Shown: positions 6,391 to 14,937, counted from the stretch's first letter. The stretch is 18,574 nucleotides of DNA from Gammaproteobacteria bacterium (GCA_011371465.1 DRQL01000279.1:1-18574); one strand, 5' to 3'. A program made the numbers and translations. The notes: generated by a model from the sequence alone, not told the origin.

Positions 6391-7119
6391 CTAGTCCCCG
6401 AACAGTTCCTCGTCAGAGAAATCGTCGTCGGGAGGATTACCGTCATAGATGTCGTACCAGCGCTTCTGCCGGTAGGCTTCGCGCACCTGCAGGTAGGGGT
6501 CCACCGCCCCGGAGTCCAGTGTGTCCGAAGCCGAGAGAAGATCCGCGCGCCTGCTGATGAACAGCAGGCTGTAGGCGGAATAGCGGGTAATGCCGGAGGT
6601 GTTGCGCGCCAGCAGGTCAACCTGGTATTCCAGCGGCAGACCGGCCGCATCACGCACGGTACTGGGACCCAGAACCGGCAGCACCAGGTACCAGCCCTCT
6701 CCAAACCCCCAGACACCGAAGGTTTGCCCGAAGTCCTCCTTGCGCAGCTCCAGTCCCCAGCCGGTAGCAACATCGAACAATCCCAGCACACCGAATATGG
6801 TATTAAAACCAAAGCGCATGGTATCCCCGGCAGTATGGTGCCCTTTCCCCTGCAGCACATCATTAACGATGGTCAGCGGTTCATAGAGGTTATTGAAGAA
6901 ATTGCGCACGCCGGTGCGCGCCGTGGAAGGAATATACGTCTGGTACCCTCGTGCCACCGGTTTCAGAACCATGCGGTCAAGCCCGTCGTTGAACCTGTAG
7001 ATCACGCGGTTCACCGGTTCCAGCGGGTCGTTTGCATCCTCATAGGGAGTGCGCACGGCACACCCCGCAAACAGCAGTGTCAGCAATACAACCCATGCGA
7101 TTTTTTTTATGCGAGACAT
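6391..7119 (-). CDS. mlaA: MlaA (VacJ) outer-membrane lipid-asymmetry lipoprotein
   Basis: Outer-membrane component of the Mla pathway, which removes misplaced phospholipid from the outer leaflet and passes it to periplasmic MlaC. With the ATG at 7119 the protein is 242 residues (E. coli 251). It has a lipoprotein signal with lipobox LFAGC and lipidated Cys20. Conserved blocks are DPLEPVNRVIYRFND, FFNNLYEPLTIVNDVLQGK, NTIFGVLGLFDVA, DFGQTFGVWGFGEGWYLVLPVLGPSTVRD and DPYLQVREAYRQ; the tail is acidic. An in-frame TTG four codons upstream is possible but less likely. It follows der by 19 nt. The other mla genes are not in the window. Confidence 0.95.
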   Translation of the reverse strand: MSRIKKIAWVVLLTLLFAGCAVRTPYEDANDPLEPVNRVIYRFNDGLDRMVLKPVARGYQTYIPSTARTGVRNFFNNLYEPLTIVNDVLQGKGHHTAGDTMRFGFNTIFGVLGLFDVATGWGLELRKEDFGQTFGVWGFGEGWYLVLPVLGPSTVRDAAGLPLEYQVDLLARNTSGITRYSAYSLLFISRRADLLSASDTLDSGAVDPYLQVREAYRQKRWYDIYDGNPPDDDFSDEELFGD

Positions 7120-7138
7120 AAGCGGCGGCAATGGGATG

Positions 7139-8536
7139 TTATTTTTTTACGTGGCGAAGCATACGTTTTCTCGACCTCTGCTGTCCAGGCGTCAGTTTGT
7201 TACGCCTGCCTGCGTAGGGGTTGTCGCCGGTCCTGAACTCCATCCGGACGGGCGTTCCGGTCAGCCGCAGCGCCTTGCGGAAAAAATTGGCCAGGTAGCG
7301 CTTGTATGTGTGCGGCAAACGATTCGTCTGGTTGCCGTGCACGACAATGACCGGGGGGTTCTGCCCCCCCTGGTGCGCATAACGCAATTTGATCCTGCGC
7401 CCCCGGACCAGCGGCGGCTGGTGTTCGTGCACGGCCTGTTCGAGCAGGCGCGTCAGCTCCGGCGTGGCCACCTTGATCAGCGCGGCACGGTACGCCGTCT
7501 GTATGGCCTGGAACAGGTCACCGACACCGCTGCCGTGCAGGGCCGAAATAAAATACCGCTCGGCAAAATCCAGGAACGGCAAACGGCGGTCGAGCTGGTC
7601 ACGGAACCACTGGCGCTGGTCATCGTCCAGGCCGTCCCACTTGTTGATCGCCAGCACCAGCGCGGTGCCGCTTTCCACGATATGCCCGGCCAGCGTGGCA
7701 TCCTGCTCGGAAACTTCACCACTGTGCGCATCCAGCACCAGGATGACCACGTGGGCATCGTTGATGGCCTGCAGGGTTTTTATGACACTGAACTTCTCGA
7801 TCGGTTCATTGACCTTGCTGCGCCGCCGCACGCCGGCGGTATCGATCAGCGTGTATTCCTGGTCATCGCGTTGCAGCGGGATATAGATGCTGTCGCGGGT
7901 GGTGCCGGGCTGATCGAAGGCCAGCACCCGTTCCTCGCCCAGCATGCGGTTGATGAGCGTTGACTTGCCGACATTGGGCCGCCCGACCACCGCGATACGA
8001 ATGCCTTTGGCCTCAACCGGCAGGCCTGCATCGGCATTTTCACCCGCGGGTATTTCCGCCAGCACCCGGTTGATCAGCGACCTGACACCGGCGCCACGCG
8101 CTGCCGCAATATGGGCTGCTTCCCCCAGGCCCAGCGCCCAGGTATCGGCAATCACGGCGCTGGCATCCATGCCATCCATTTTATTCAGCACCAGGTGAAT
8201 CGGCTTGCCACTGCGGCGCAGGCGCCGGGCAATCTGCTCGTCGCTGAGATTGATGCCATCGCGGGCATCGAGCATGAAGATCACGGCATCAGCCTCTTCC
8301 ACGGCCAGCCAGACCTGCCCGGCCATGAGGCTGTCCAGCCCCTGTTCATCACCGACCAGCCCCCCGGTATCGATCACCAGGCAGTGACGGTCCCCCAGCC
8401 GGCCATTCCCGTACTGCCGGTCGCGGGTCAGGCCCGGGTAATCGGCAACCAGCGCATCGCGACTACGCGTCAGCTGGTTGAACAGCGTGGACTTGCCGAC
8501 GTTCGGCCGGCCTACAATAGCGATAACGGGCAGCAT
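7139..8536 (-). CDS. der: Ribosome biogenesis GTPase Der (EngA)
   Basis: Essential double GTPase needed for 50S subunit assembly; 465 residues. The first G domain has GRPNVGKS at 9-16, DTGG at 56-59 and NKMD at 108-111. The second has GRPNVGKS at 175-182, DTAG at 222-225 and NKWD at 288-291. A KH-like domain follows (about 355-440, including LRYAHQGGQNPPVIVVHGN), then a basic tail rich in Arg/Lys (RRNKLTPGQQRSRKRMLRHVKK). The two P-loops are identical, and nothing is missing. It lies 20 nt after bamB in the same run, the same neighbour as in E. coli. Confidence 0.98.
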   Translation of the reverse strand: MLPVIAIVGRPNVGKSTLFNQLTRSRDALVADYPGLTRDRQYGNGRLGDRHCLVIDTGGLVGDEQGLDSLMAGQVWLAVEEADAVIFMLDARDGINLSDEQIARRLRRSGKPIHLVLNKMDGMDASAVIADTWALGLGEAAHIAAARGAGVRSLINRVLAEIPAGENADAGLPVEAKGIRIAVVGRPNVGKSTLINRMLGEERVLAFDQPGTTRDSIYIPLQRDDQEYTLIDTAGVRRRSKVNEPIEKFSVIKTLQAINDAHVVILVLDAHSGEVSEQDATLAGHIVESGTALVLAINKWDGLDDDQRQWFRDQLDRRLPFLDFAERYFISALHGSGVGDLFQAIQTAYRAALIKVATPELTRLLEQAVHEHQPPLVRGRRIKLRYAHQGGQNPPVIVVHGNQTNRLPHTYKRYLANFFRKALRLTGTPVRMEFRTGDNPYAGRRNKLTPGQQRSRKRMLRHVKK

Positions 8537-8556
8537 CGGGGTTCACTTCAGGCCGA

Positions 8557-9711
8557 TCATTCGACCGGCTCGAGTTGATAGAGCACCAGTTCACCACCCG
8601 CACCCAGCACCAGCAGCCGGTCGCCGAACACGGCTACCGGTGTCACCTGGATGCCTTCCTTGTCGACACGCACGCGCCCGGCGATGACGCCTTCATCCCG
8701 GGTCAACAGGTGTACATAACCCTCGAAATCACCCACCCCCACGTACTCGCCGACCACCACGGGTCCGGTCAGGTCACGGCGACGCAACTTGCCCTGTTTC
8801 CAGAGTGACGCACCCGTGCGCCGGTCCAGCGCCCAGACTTCACTGTCGGCGTCACTGACGTACACCTGCCGGTCATCCACCGCAATTCCGGCATAGGCTG
8901 ACATGTCACGCTTCCACAACATACGCCCGTCCTGCAGCGAGATGGCCACCAGCCTGCCCTGGTAACTGCTGACGTACAGCACACCATCCCGGATCACGGG
9001 GTCGGCATCCAGGTCGACGATGCGTTGCAGCTCGGAGCGTCCGCGCGAAACGGCCACGGCGACTTCCCACAACTGCCGCCCGCTGCGGATATCCAGCGCC
9101 GTCAGCTTGCCATTGGCAAAACCCGCCAGCACGACGCCCTGCACCACCAGCGGGGTGCTGGTGCCGCGCAAGGTCAGCACCGGCGCCGAACGATCATGTA
9201 TCCACAGGCGCTTTCCGTCCTCCTCGTCCAGACCGGTAATATTACCGTCCACCGTCTGCACCACCACCACGCCGTCGCTGGCCCGTGGCACCGAGAGAAT
9301 CTCGCTGGATACCGCGGTGCGCCAGCGTTCCTCGCCAGTCTCCGCATCCAGCGCAACCAGGTCGGCTTCGCTGCTGCCCACCAGCGCCAGGTCGTCACCA
9401 ATCCCGACACCCGCGGAGATGGCCAGACCGGTCCTGTGCTTCCAGAGCAGCTTGCCGCTTTCCAGCTCGTACGCCAGCACCAGGCCGCTCCGGTCTGCTG
9501 CAAACACGCGTTCCCCACTGACAACGGGTTCCAGTTTTACCCGTTGCTCATTGGCGCCATCGCCGGTATCGCGACTCCACAGACTGACCAGGCGCACCTG
9601 CCGGTCGAACGACTCCAGTTCAGCCGGTGGCTCGATATTGTCGTCCTCGCTGAACAGGGAACACCCGCCCAGCACGCCGGCAACCAGTAGCAGGAATACG
9701 AAACGGGTCAT
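8557..9711 (-). CDS. bamB: Outer-membrane assembly lipoprotein BamB
   Basis: Beta-propeller lipoprotein of the BAM complex, which helps BamA insert outer-membrane beta-barrel proteins. 384 residues (E. coli 392). The N-terminus MTRFVFLLLVAGVLGGC is a lipoprotein signal with lipid-modified Cys17. The rest consists of repeated PQQ-type blades with motifs such as GKLLWKHRTG, AETGEERWRTAV, SGRQLWEVAV and DGRMLWKRDM. The reading frame stays open for about 100 codons upstream, but that part lies over yfgM in another frame; the ATG at 9711 overlaps the yfgM stop as ATGA and gives a proper signal peptide, so it is chosen. Confidence 0.96.
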   Translation of the reverse strand: MTRFVFLLLVAGVLGGCSLFSEDDNIEPPAELESFDRQVRLVSLWSRDTGDGANEQRVKLEPVVSGERVFAADRSGLVLAYELESGKLLWKHRTGLAISAGVGIGDDLALVGSSEADLVALDAETGEERWRTAVSSEILSVPRASDGVVVVQTVDGNITGLDEEDGKRLWIHDRSAPVLTLRGTSTPLVVQGVVLAGFANGKLTALDIRSGRQLWEVAVAVSRGRSELQRIVDLDADPVIRDGVLYVSSYQGRLVAISLQDGRMLWKRDMSAYAGIAVDDRQVYVSDADSEVWALDRRTGASLWKQGKLRRRDLTGPVVVGEYVGVGDFEGYVHLLTRDEGVIAGRVRVDKEGIQVTPVAVFGDRLLVLGAGGELVLYQLEPVE

Positions 9712-10352
9712 TCGACTGCCGCGCCGGCCCCCTTGACGTCTTCGTACCTGGCCATCAGGTAGGCCTGGTTGGGCGCCTGCGGCGGCAGGGTATCCAGCGC
9801 CTTCTTGTAGGCCAGTGCGGCCTGCTCCGGCTTGCCTTCGGCCACGGCAAGATCGCCTTCCAGTTCGGCATACAGGGGGGCGTAAGGCCCCGCTTCCTGC
9901 ACCGCGGACAACAACGCTGCCGCCGGCGCATACTGCTGCTGTGCGATCATCACCCGCACCAGCCGCATGCGCGACTGGTGCCGGACCTCGGGGGATTCCG
10001 CATGCTCCAGTGCCCACTGCAACTGCGCCTGTGCCGCCGGCAGCTCACCGTCCTTGACCGCCAGCCGGGCCAGCAGCAACGAAGCCAGGGGCGCATAGGC
10101 CGAACCCGTGTAATCACTGATCAGTTTGTTGGCCTGGCTCCTGGCCTCTTCCCCGGCGCCCTGCTGTGCAGCCGACATCATCACTGAATAGATGTTGGAC
10201 GCGTTCTGTGACTGGGTATCCTGGTAACCGAACCAGGCCTTGCTGCCGACCAGGATCGCCGCACCCAGCAACAGGCCGGTGACAATCGAACTGCCGTTTT
10301 CTTTCCACCACTTTTGTAACGCTTCAATCTGTTCTTTTTCCGAGGCACTCAT
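9708..10352 (-). CDS. yfgM: YfgM-type inner-membrane TPR protein (SecYEG/PpiD-associated)
   Basis: 214 residues. A short cytosolic N-terminus (SEKEQIEALQKWWKENG) is followed by one membrane segment (about 21-40, SIVTGLLLGAAILVGSKAWFGY) and a periplasmic TPR-like helical domain rich in Ala/Leu/Gln. The arrangement and the position between hisS and bamB match E. coli YfgM, which associates with the Sec translocon and PpiD and helps envelope protein folding. The ATG at 10352 is preferred: GGGAG lies 8-9 nt upstream, whereas the longer frame would need a TTG. It follows hisS by 25 nt and overlaps bamB by 4 nt. Confidence 0.9.
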   Translation of the reverse strand: MSASEKEQIEALQKWWKENGSSIVTGLLLGAAILVGSKAWFGYQDTQSQNASNIYSVMMSAAQQGAGEEARSQANKLISDYTGSAYAPLASLLLARLAVKDGELPAAQAQLQWALEHAESPEVRHQSRMRLVRVMIAQQQYAPAAALLSAVQEAGPYAPLYAELEGDLAVAEGKPEQAALAYKKALDTLPPQAPNQAYLMARYEDVKGAGAAVE

Positions 10353-10377
10353 CGGATCGTCTCCCAAATAGTAATCA

Positions 10378-11661
10378 TCAGTTCAACTGCAAACCCAGCA
10401 GGCCGGCAAGCCGGTCATTCAGCTCGGCGAAAGGAACGGTTTGCTGCTCCTCGCGGACCTGCAGGGGTTTGATGCCTGCTTCGCGTCTTTTCACTTCATC
10501 GTCACCCAGCACCAGCGCATACTGCGCGCCGCTACGGTCCGCTTTTTTAAACTGGCTTTTGAAGCTGCCGCCGCCGCAGTGCGTCACCAGGCGCAGACCC
10601 GGCAGGGCATCGCGCAAACGTTCGGACAACAACAGGCCCTGCCGTTGCGCCTGTTCACCGACCGCCACCACGTAGAGGTGCGGTGACCGGTCAGGCGGTT
10701 CGACACCCTGGTTTTCCAGCAGGGCGATCAGGCGCTCCAGTCCCAGCGCAAAACCCATGGCAGGAGTCGCCCGCCCTCCCAGGTATTCGACCAGCGCGTC
10801 AAAACGACCACCGGCGCAGACCGTACCCTGCGCACCCAGTTGGTCGGTCACCCACTCAAACACCGTGCGGCCGTAATAGTCGAGGCCGCGCACCAGGCGC
10901 GGGTTGATCACGTAATCGATGCCGGCGCTGTCCAGCTGTTCGCACAGGGCGCTGAAATGCGCCCTGGAATCCGCATCGAGAAAATCGGCCAGTACCGGCG
11001 CATTTTCCAGCAGCGCCTGCACGGCGCTGTTCTTGCTGTCCAGCACCCGCAAGGGGTTGCTTTCCAGGCGGCGCTGGCTGTCTTCGTCCAGCTGCTCGAA
11101 AACCGTGCGCAGGTACTCCACCAGCGCATCCCGAAAACGCGCCCGCGCTTCCACGGTACCCAGCGAATTCAGCTGCAGGGTCACCTGCTGAAGACCCAGC
11201 CGCCGCCACAGGCGTGCGGTCATCAGCAGTATTTCGGCATCGATATCCGGGCCTTCCAGCCCGAACACCTCCACGCCAACCTGGTAAAACTGCCGGTAAC
11301 GGCCACGCTGCGGCCGTTCATGGCGAAACATCGGCCCGGTATACCAGAGTCGCTGTGACTGCCGGTTCACCAGGCTGTGCTGGATGCAGGCGCGCACACA
11401 ACCGGCCGTCCCCTCGGGGCGCAGCGTCAGACTGTCACCGTTACGATCCGTGAAGGTGTACATTTCCTTTTCCACGATGTCCGTCACTTCACCGATCGAG
11501 CGCTTGAACAGCTCTGTTTTTTCGACCACCGGCATCCGTATTTCCCGGTAACCGTAGCCTTCCAGCACATCGCGAATGGTGTCTTCGACAAACTGCCACA
11601 GCGGTGTCTGCTCCGGCAGGATATCGTTCATGCCACGGATGGCCTGCAGGGTATTCGACAT
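10378..11661 (-). CDS. hisS: Histidyl-tRNA synthetase
   Basis: Class II aminoacyl-tRNA synthetase that charges tRNA-His; 427 residues (E. coli 424). The N-terminal block IRGMNDILPEQT is typical. Motif 2 is MFRHERPQRGRYRQF (111-125). The histidine-binding signature LVRGLDYYGRTVFEW is at 256-270. Motif 3 lies in ATPAMGFALGLERL. A C-terminal anticodon-binding domain follows from about 325 (LYVVAVGEQAQ to the end). It begins 2 nt after the rodZ stop. In E. coli and many relatives ispG sits between rodZ and hisS; here it does not. Confidence 0.98.
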   Translation of the reverse strand: MSNTLQAIRGMNDILPEQTPLWQFVEDTIRDVLEGYGYREIRMPVVEKTELFKRSIGEVTDIVEKEMYTFTDRNGDSLTLRPEGTAGCVRACIQHSLVNRQSQRLWYTGPMFRHERPQRGRYRQFYQVGVEVFGLEGPDIDAEILLMTARLWRRLGLQQVTLQLNSLGTVEARARFRDALVEYLRTVFEQLDEDSQRRLESNPLRVLDSKNSAVQALLENAPVLADFLDADSRAHFSALCEQLDSAGIDYVINPRLVRGLDYYGRTVFEWVTDQLGAQGTVCAGGRFDALVEYLGGRATPAMGFALGLERLIALLENQGVEPPDRSPHLYVVAVGEQAQRQGLLLSERLRDALPGLRLVTHCGGGSFKSQFKKADRSGAQYALVLGDDEVKRREAGIKPLQVREEQQTVPFAELNDRLAGLLGLQLN

Positions 11662-11663
11662 AA

Positions 11664-12563
11664 TCAGTCTTCCAGCACCAGGCGCGCCACCTTGCCACGC
11701 TGGTAAGGGGTAATATCCACGACCTTGCCCCGGTACACGAGCTCCACTCCGGGCGCATTGCCCAGCAGAATCTGGATCGGGGGCTCGGCGCGTACCGTAC
11801 GCTCGCTGCCGGCATACTGGGTGCCGACCACCAGTTTGCGCCCGTGCGCTTCCATCTCCACCCAGCTGTCCTCGCTGAAACGCAGCTGGATCAATGCCGG
11901 ACCCGCTGCCTGTTTCACGGGTTCGGGTGCTGCCGGCTGCTCTTCGACCACCGGTTCGACCTGCGGCTGCGTAACCTCTGCAGGCTCCGGCCCGGGCGTG
12001 GCCGGCGGCTCCTGCACCTCCGGTTCCGGTGCTGCCACTAGCGGCGGTGCATCGGCTTCATGGTTTTCACCGGTCGGCTCCAGCGGCAACTGCAAATGTT
12101 CCTGTGGCAACGGCAACTGACCGGCAGGCGCACTGTCACTGCCCTGCGATGTCCACAGGCGCTCCACCACCGGCATGCCGTAGACTACCAGCAGTACCAG
12201 CGCTGTGATCACCAGTATCCACAGCAGCCACTTCCCAAGGGGTAGCGAAACACTGGCACGACGCCGCATACCCACGCGCTTCAACGGTTCCGGGCTGCGT
12301 TCCGTGGCTGCCGGCAACTGCGCAACGAGCCCGGCTTCATCCAGCTCCAGCAGGCGCGCGTACGATTTTATATACCCGCGCAGAAAAGTAGCCGCGGGCA
12401 GTTGTTCCGCATCACCGGCTTCGATCGCCTGCACCACTTCCAGGCGCAAATGCAGGTCGGATGCCACGCTCTCCATGCTGCGCTGCTGTTGCTCACGCGC
12501 CTGCTCCAGCCGGGCACCGACCGCCGCGAGCCCGCTGCGCTTTGTCTGTTCCTGTTCCGTCAC
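11664..12563 (-). CDS. rodZ: Cytoskeletal protein RodZ
   Basis: Links MreB filaments to the wall-elongation machinery and so helps keep rod shape. 299 residues with a GTG start (MTEQEQTKRSG) that lies 7 nt after the pilF stop. A cytosolic helix-turn-helix domain (about 12-72, GARLEQAREQQQRSMESVASDLHLRLEVVQAIEAGD) is followed by a basic juxtamembrane stretch, a single membrane segment (about 110-133, KWLLWILVITALVLLVVYG), a periplasmic Pro/Glu-rich linker (about 145-225) and a C-terminal beta domain (LIQLRFSEDSWVEMEAHGRKLV to ITPYQRGKVARLVLED). A longer start 19 codons upstream would overlap pilF and is less likely. Confidence 0.95.
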   Translation of the reverse strand: MTEQEQTKRSGLAAVGARLEQAREQQQRSMESVASDLHLRLEVVQAIEAGDAEQLPAATFLRGYIKSYARLLELDEAGLVAQLPAATERSPEPLKRVGMRRRASVSLPLGKWLLWILVITALVLLVVYGMPVVERLWTSQGSDSAPAGQLPLPQEHLQLPLEPTGENHEADAPPLVAAPEPEVQEPPATPGPEPAEVTQPQVEPVVEEQPAAPEPVKQAAGPALIQLRFSEDSWVEMEAHGRKLVVGTQYAGSERTVRAEPPIQILLGNAPGVELVYRGKVVDITPYQRGKVARLVLED

Positions 12564-12570
12564 GTTGTCC

Positions 12571-13341
12571 CTAACGACCGCCCCGTCCCTTTTCCCACTC
12601 GACCAGCGCCTGGGTTTCATCCGCTTCCGGGTAGCGGTTTTTCAGTACCAGCGCATAGCTGGACACCGCGTCCCGGTTGCCCAGGGCCTCTTCCGCCTGC
12701 ACTCCGATCCACAGGAATTCCGGTGTAAGCGGCGCCACTTCCTGCAAACGCTGCAGGTAGGCGCGCGTGGCCAGGTACTTTTTACGTGCAAAACTCAGCT
12801 TGACCATTTCGCGCAACGCCGGCGGGTACTGTGGGTTGACCTGCAGGGCCTTGCGGAAATAGGTATCCGCCAGCATGAGATCGGGACGTTTTTTCGCACA
12901 GATCCCGGCATTGGTATAGACCGTTTCCGGGTAACGGTAGAGCGGATCCTTTACCGCCGCATTAAACATCTTGTCGGCTTCTTTCAGCCGTCCTTCCCGG
13001 CACAGGAACTGCCCGTAATTGTTCAGCGTCAACGAGTCCTTGCGGTTGATATTGTAGGCCTTGCGGTAGTGCTTCTCGGCAAGATCGTTCTCGCCCAGGC
13101 GTTCGTACAGGATGGCGATCGAGGTATGTGCGATCTGCAGGTGCGGGTTCTGTTTCAGCGCTTTCTTGAACTTCTCCATCGCGGCTTCGTTCATGCCTTC
13201 GCGCATGTACTCGATCGCCAGCTGGGTATTCACTTCAGCCGGATCACCCTTTTTCTGCTCGGCAAACCGGCTCTTGTTCGAGCTACAGGCACCGAGCAGC
13301 ATGACTGCTGTCAGCAAGGCTACAATCAGTCTGTTTCGCAT
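12571..13341 (-). CDS. pilF: Type IV pilus biogenesis lipoprotein PilF (PilW-type pilotin), TPR protein
   Basis: Outer-membrane lipoprotein that in other gammaproteobacteria helps the PilQ secretin to assemble. 256 residues. The N-terminus MRNRLIVALLTAVMLLGAC ends in a lipobox with Cys19. About six TPR repeats follow (for example NTQLAIEYMREGMNEAAMEKFKKALKQNP and AHTSIAILYERLGENDLAEKHYRKAY). The ATG at 13341 has GGAG about 9 nt upstream, inside the end of rlmN, and starts 4 nt after the rlmN stop. E. coli lacks the gene at this position, while pseudomonad-like genomes have it between rlmN and rodZ. No other pilus genes are in the window. Confidence 0.92.
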   Translation of the reverse strand: MRNRLIVALLTAVMLLGACSSNKSRFAEQKKGDPAEVNTQLAIEYMREGMNEAAMEKFKKALKQNPHLQIAHTSIAILYERLGENDLAEKHYRKAYNINRKDSLTLNNYGQFLCREGRLKEADKMFNAAVKDPLYRYPETVYTNAGICAKKRPDLMLADTYFRKALQVNPQYPPALREMVKLSFARKKYLATRAYLQRLQEVAPLTPEFLWIGVQAEEALGNRDAVSSYALVLKNRYPEADETQALVEWEKGRGGR

Positions 13342-13345
13342 CAAA

Positions 13346-14443
13346 TCAACTCTCCGTTGTCGCAATACTCAGGCGCTCACGTCGCCTGGTCCGGTCCCTG
13401 AAATCCCCCGCCAGCTGCCCGCAGGCCGCGTCGATATCGTCACCGCGCGTACGGCGTGTAATGGTGACGATACCGGCATTGTGCAGTATGTCGCGAAAAC
13501 GGTTGATCCGTTCGGTACTGCTCCTGCGATAGCGTGTTTCCGGAAAGGGATTAAAGGGTATAAGGTTTATCTTGGCGGGCACATGGCGCAGCAGCCGTGC
13601 CAGCGCCCGCGCCTGGGCATCACTGTCGTTCACGTCTTTCAGCATGACATATTCCATGGTTACGCGGCGGCGGCCTTCGCCCACGTAGTCCTTGCAGGCC
13701 TGCAACACTTCACGTAGCGCATATTTCCGGTTGAGCGGCACCAGTTCACTGCGCAAGGCGTCATCCGGCGCATGCAGGGACAGGGCCAGGCTGATATCCG
13801 ACGCATCCGCCAGCTGCCGCAGGCCCGGCACCACACCGGCCGTGCTCAGTGTCACCCGGCGCTTGGACAACGCATAGGCAAAATCATCCTGCATCAGGCG
13901 GGTGGCCCGGATCACATTGTCGAAATTGAGCAGCGGCTCGCCCATGCCCATGAAAACCACATTCGATACCGGCGCTGAACCGTCTGCGCGCAACAGCCGA
14001 CTGGCCATCCACAGCTGGCCGATGATCTCGCCAGTCGACAGGTTGCGGTTATAACCCTGCCGGGCCGTCGAACAGAAACTGCAATTGAGTGCGCAACCGA
14101 CCTGGGAGGAAATACACAGCGTGGCGCGACCTTCTTCCGGAATGTAGACGCTTTCGATGCGGTTGCCGTCCGCCAGCTCGAACAGCCACTTGCGCGAACC
14201 GTCCGCGGATTTCCGGTCGGCGGCCACCGCCAGTGCACGGATTTCCGCAACCGATTCGAGCTCGGCACGGAGCGCCTTGCCGAGGTTGGTCATGGCCGCG
14301 AACTCATCGACACCCTGCTGGTGGATCCACTTGAGCACCTGCTGCGCGCGGAACGGTTTCTCGCCACGGGCTTCAAACCAGGCAGCCAGCGACGCCCGGT
14401 CAAAATCCAGCAGGTTTACCTTTGCCTTGTCGCTGCTACTCAT
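13346..14443 (-). CDS. rlmN: Dual-specificity rRNA/tRNA adenine-C2 methyltransferase RlmN (radical SAM)
   Basis: Methylates A2503 of 23S rRNA and A37 of some tRNAs at C2. 365 residues from the ATG at 14443 (MSSSDKAKVNLLDFDR), which matches E. coli in register. The radical-SAM cluster motif is C117-x3-C121-x2-C124 (GCALNCSFC). The two other cysteines needed for catalysis are present: C110 in RATLCISSQ and C341 in DDIDAACGQLAGD. GMGEPLLNFDNV and KINLIPFNPF are conserved. An upstream in-frame extension to 14605 reads through the intergenic inverted repeat and is rejected. It is the first gene of the nine-gene minus-strand run. Confidence 0.97.
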   Translation of the reverse strand: MSSSDKAKVNLLDFDRASLAAWFEARGEKPFRAQQVLKWIHQQGVDEFAAMTNLGKALRAELESVAEIRALAVAADRKSADGSRKWLFELADGNRIESVYIPEEGRATLCISSQVGCALNCSFCSTARQGYNRNLSTGEIIGQLWMASRLLRADGSAPVSNVVFMGMGEPLLNFDNVIRATRLMQDDFAYALSKRRVTLSTAGVVPGLRQLADASDISLALSLHAPDDALRSELVPLNRKYALREVLQACKDYVGEGRRRVTMEYVMLKDVNDSDAQARALARLLRHVPAKINLIPFNPFPETRYRRSSTERINRFRDILHNAGIVTITRRTRGDDIDAACGQLAGDFRDRTRRRERLSIATTES

Positions 14444-14521
14444 GATGCTGCTCTGGATGCCGGCGGTCACGGCTAAACCCCCGAAAATTCTGCTACTTAG
14501 CCGCTCGAAATCGAATAGCGT

Positions 14522-14551
14522 AGTGTACATTCCCGAACCGGATGCAGGCAA
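14522..14551 (-). promoter_or_regulatory. Weak promoter candidate for the rlmN run
   Basis: On the minus strand, TTGCCT (14551-14546) and TACACT (14527-14522) each match the sigma70 hexamers at 4 of 6 positions with an 18-bp spacer. The start would be about 72 nt before the rlmN ATG. This is the best candidate I see in the gap, but it is weak. Confidence 0.25.
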
Positions 14552-14554
14552 TCG

Positions 14555-14586
14555 GGAATCCTGTCGTGGATCCGCGACAGGATTCC
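14555..14586. repeat. Perfect 12-bp inverted repeat (hairpin) upstream of rlmN
   Basis: Arms GGAATCCTGTCG (14555-14566) and CGACAGGATTCC (14575-14586) enclose an 8-nt loop TGGATCCG. No T-tract follows on either strand, so it is not a standard terminator. It could be a REP-like element or a structure in the rlmN leader. Confidence 0.75.
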
Positions 14587-14667
14587 TGCCGGCCAGCGGG
14601 AACATGCCCGGAGAAATATTTACAACCCTATGTTAAATATGTGGTTATCAGAAAATCAGGATCGCAG

Positions 14668-14721
14668 CCGGGAATCCATCGCGGACGCCCGAAGAATGAC
14701 CCCGGGTCACCTGGATTCCGG
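14668..14721. repeat. Inverted repeat downstream of iscX
   Basis: Arms CCGGGAATCCA (14668-14678) and TGGATTCCGG (14712-14721) pair with a one-base bulge. Between them is a second palindrome, TGACCC-C-GGGTCA (14697-14709). The outer GGAATCC/GGATTCC sequence with an internal GAATGAC resembles dispersed intergenic repeats common in proteobacteria (inference). It starts 4 nt after the iscX stop and may protect or end the isc transcript. Confidence 0.55.
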
Positions 14722-14724
14722 TTC

Positions 14725-14925
14725 CTAGCTCCGTTCCTCGATCCACGCCATCTGGATCGCTTCCAGGATCTTCTCCCCGGAGTGTTCCGGGTTGTCGTCG
14801 AAGTCCTCCAGTCCCAGCACCCAGCCGCGCAGTTCCACGAAGTTGATGTGCAGGGGATCGACATCCGGGTATTTTTCGTCGAGCTCGATGGCAATATCGA
14901 GTGAATCCGTCCATTTCAGGCTCAT
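14725..14925 (-). CDS. iscX: IscX (Fe-S cluster assembly accessory protein)
   Basis: 66-residue acidic protein that binds IscS and iron and tunes cluster assembly. MSLKWTDSLDIAIELDEKYPDVDP and LEDFDDNPEHSGEKILEAIQMAWIEE match the E. coli protein (66 residues) along the whole length. The ribosome site TAGGAG overlaps the stop of fdx, 12 nt away. It is the last gene of the isc operon here. Confidence 0.96.
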   Translation of the reverse strand: MSLKWTDSLDIAIELDEKYPDVDPLHINFVELRGWVLGLEDFDDNPEHSGEKILEAIQMAWIEERS

Positions 14926-14937
14926 TTTCCCGGTCTC

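Larger units (their letters stand above)
14444..14724. other. Non-coding gap between iscX and rlmN
   Basis: 281 nt without a convincing gene. It is locally AT-rich (about 14610-14660) and holds two inverted repeats and one weak promoter candidate for rlmN (listed separately). In many gammaproteobacteria ndk lies here; no ndk sequence or remnant is recognisable. No strong U-tract terminator for the isc operon was seen. Confidence 0.7.

Noticed and set aside
9712..10017. N-terminal extension of bamB of about 100 codons
   Set aside because: It lies over yfgM in another frame, and the ATG at 9711 gives a lipoprotein signal.
12205..13401. 398-codon plus-strand frame across rodZ and pilF
   Set aside because: It crosses two well-supported minus-strand genes and shows no domain.
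14444..14605. Upstream extension of rlmN
   Set aside because: It reads through a hairpin in the intergenic gap; the family start matches the ATG at 14443.
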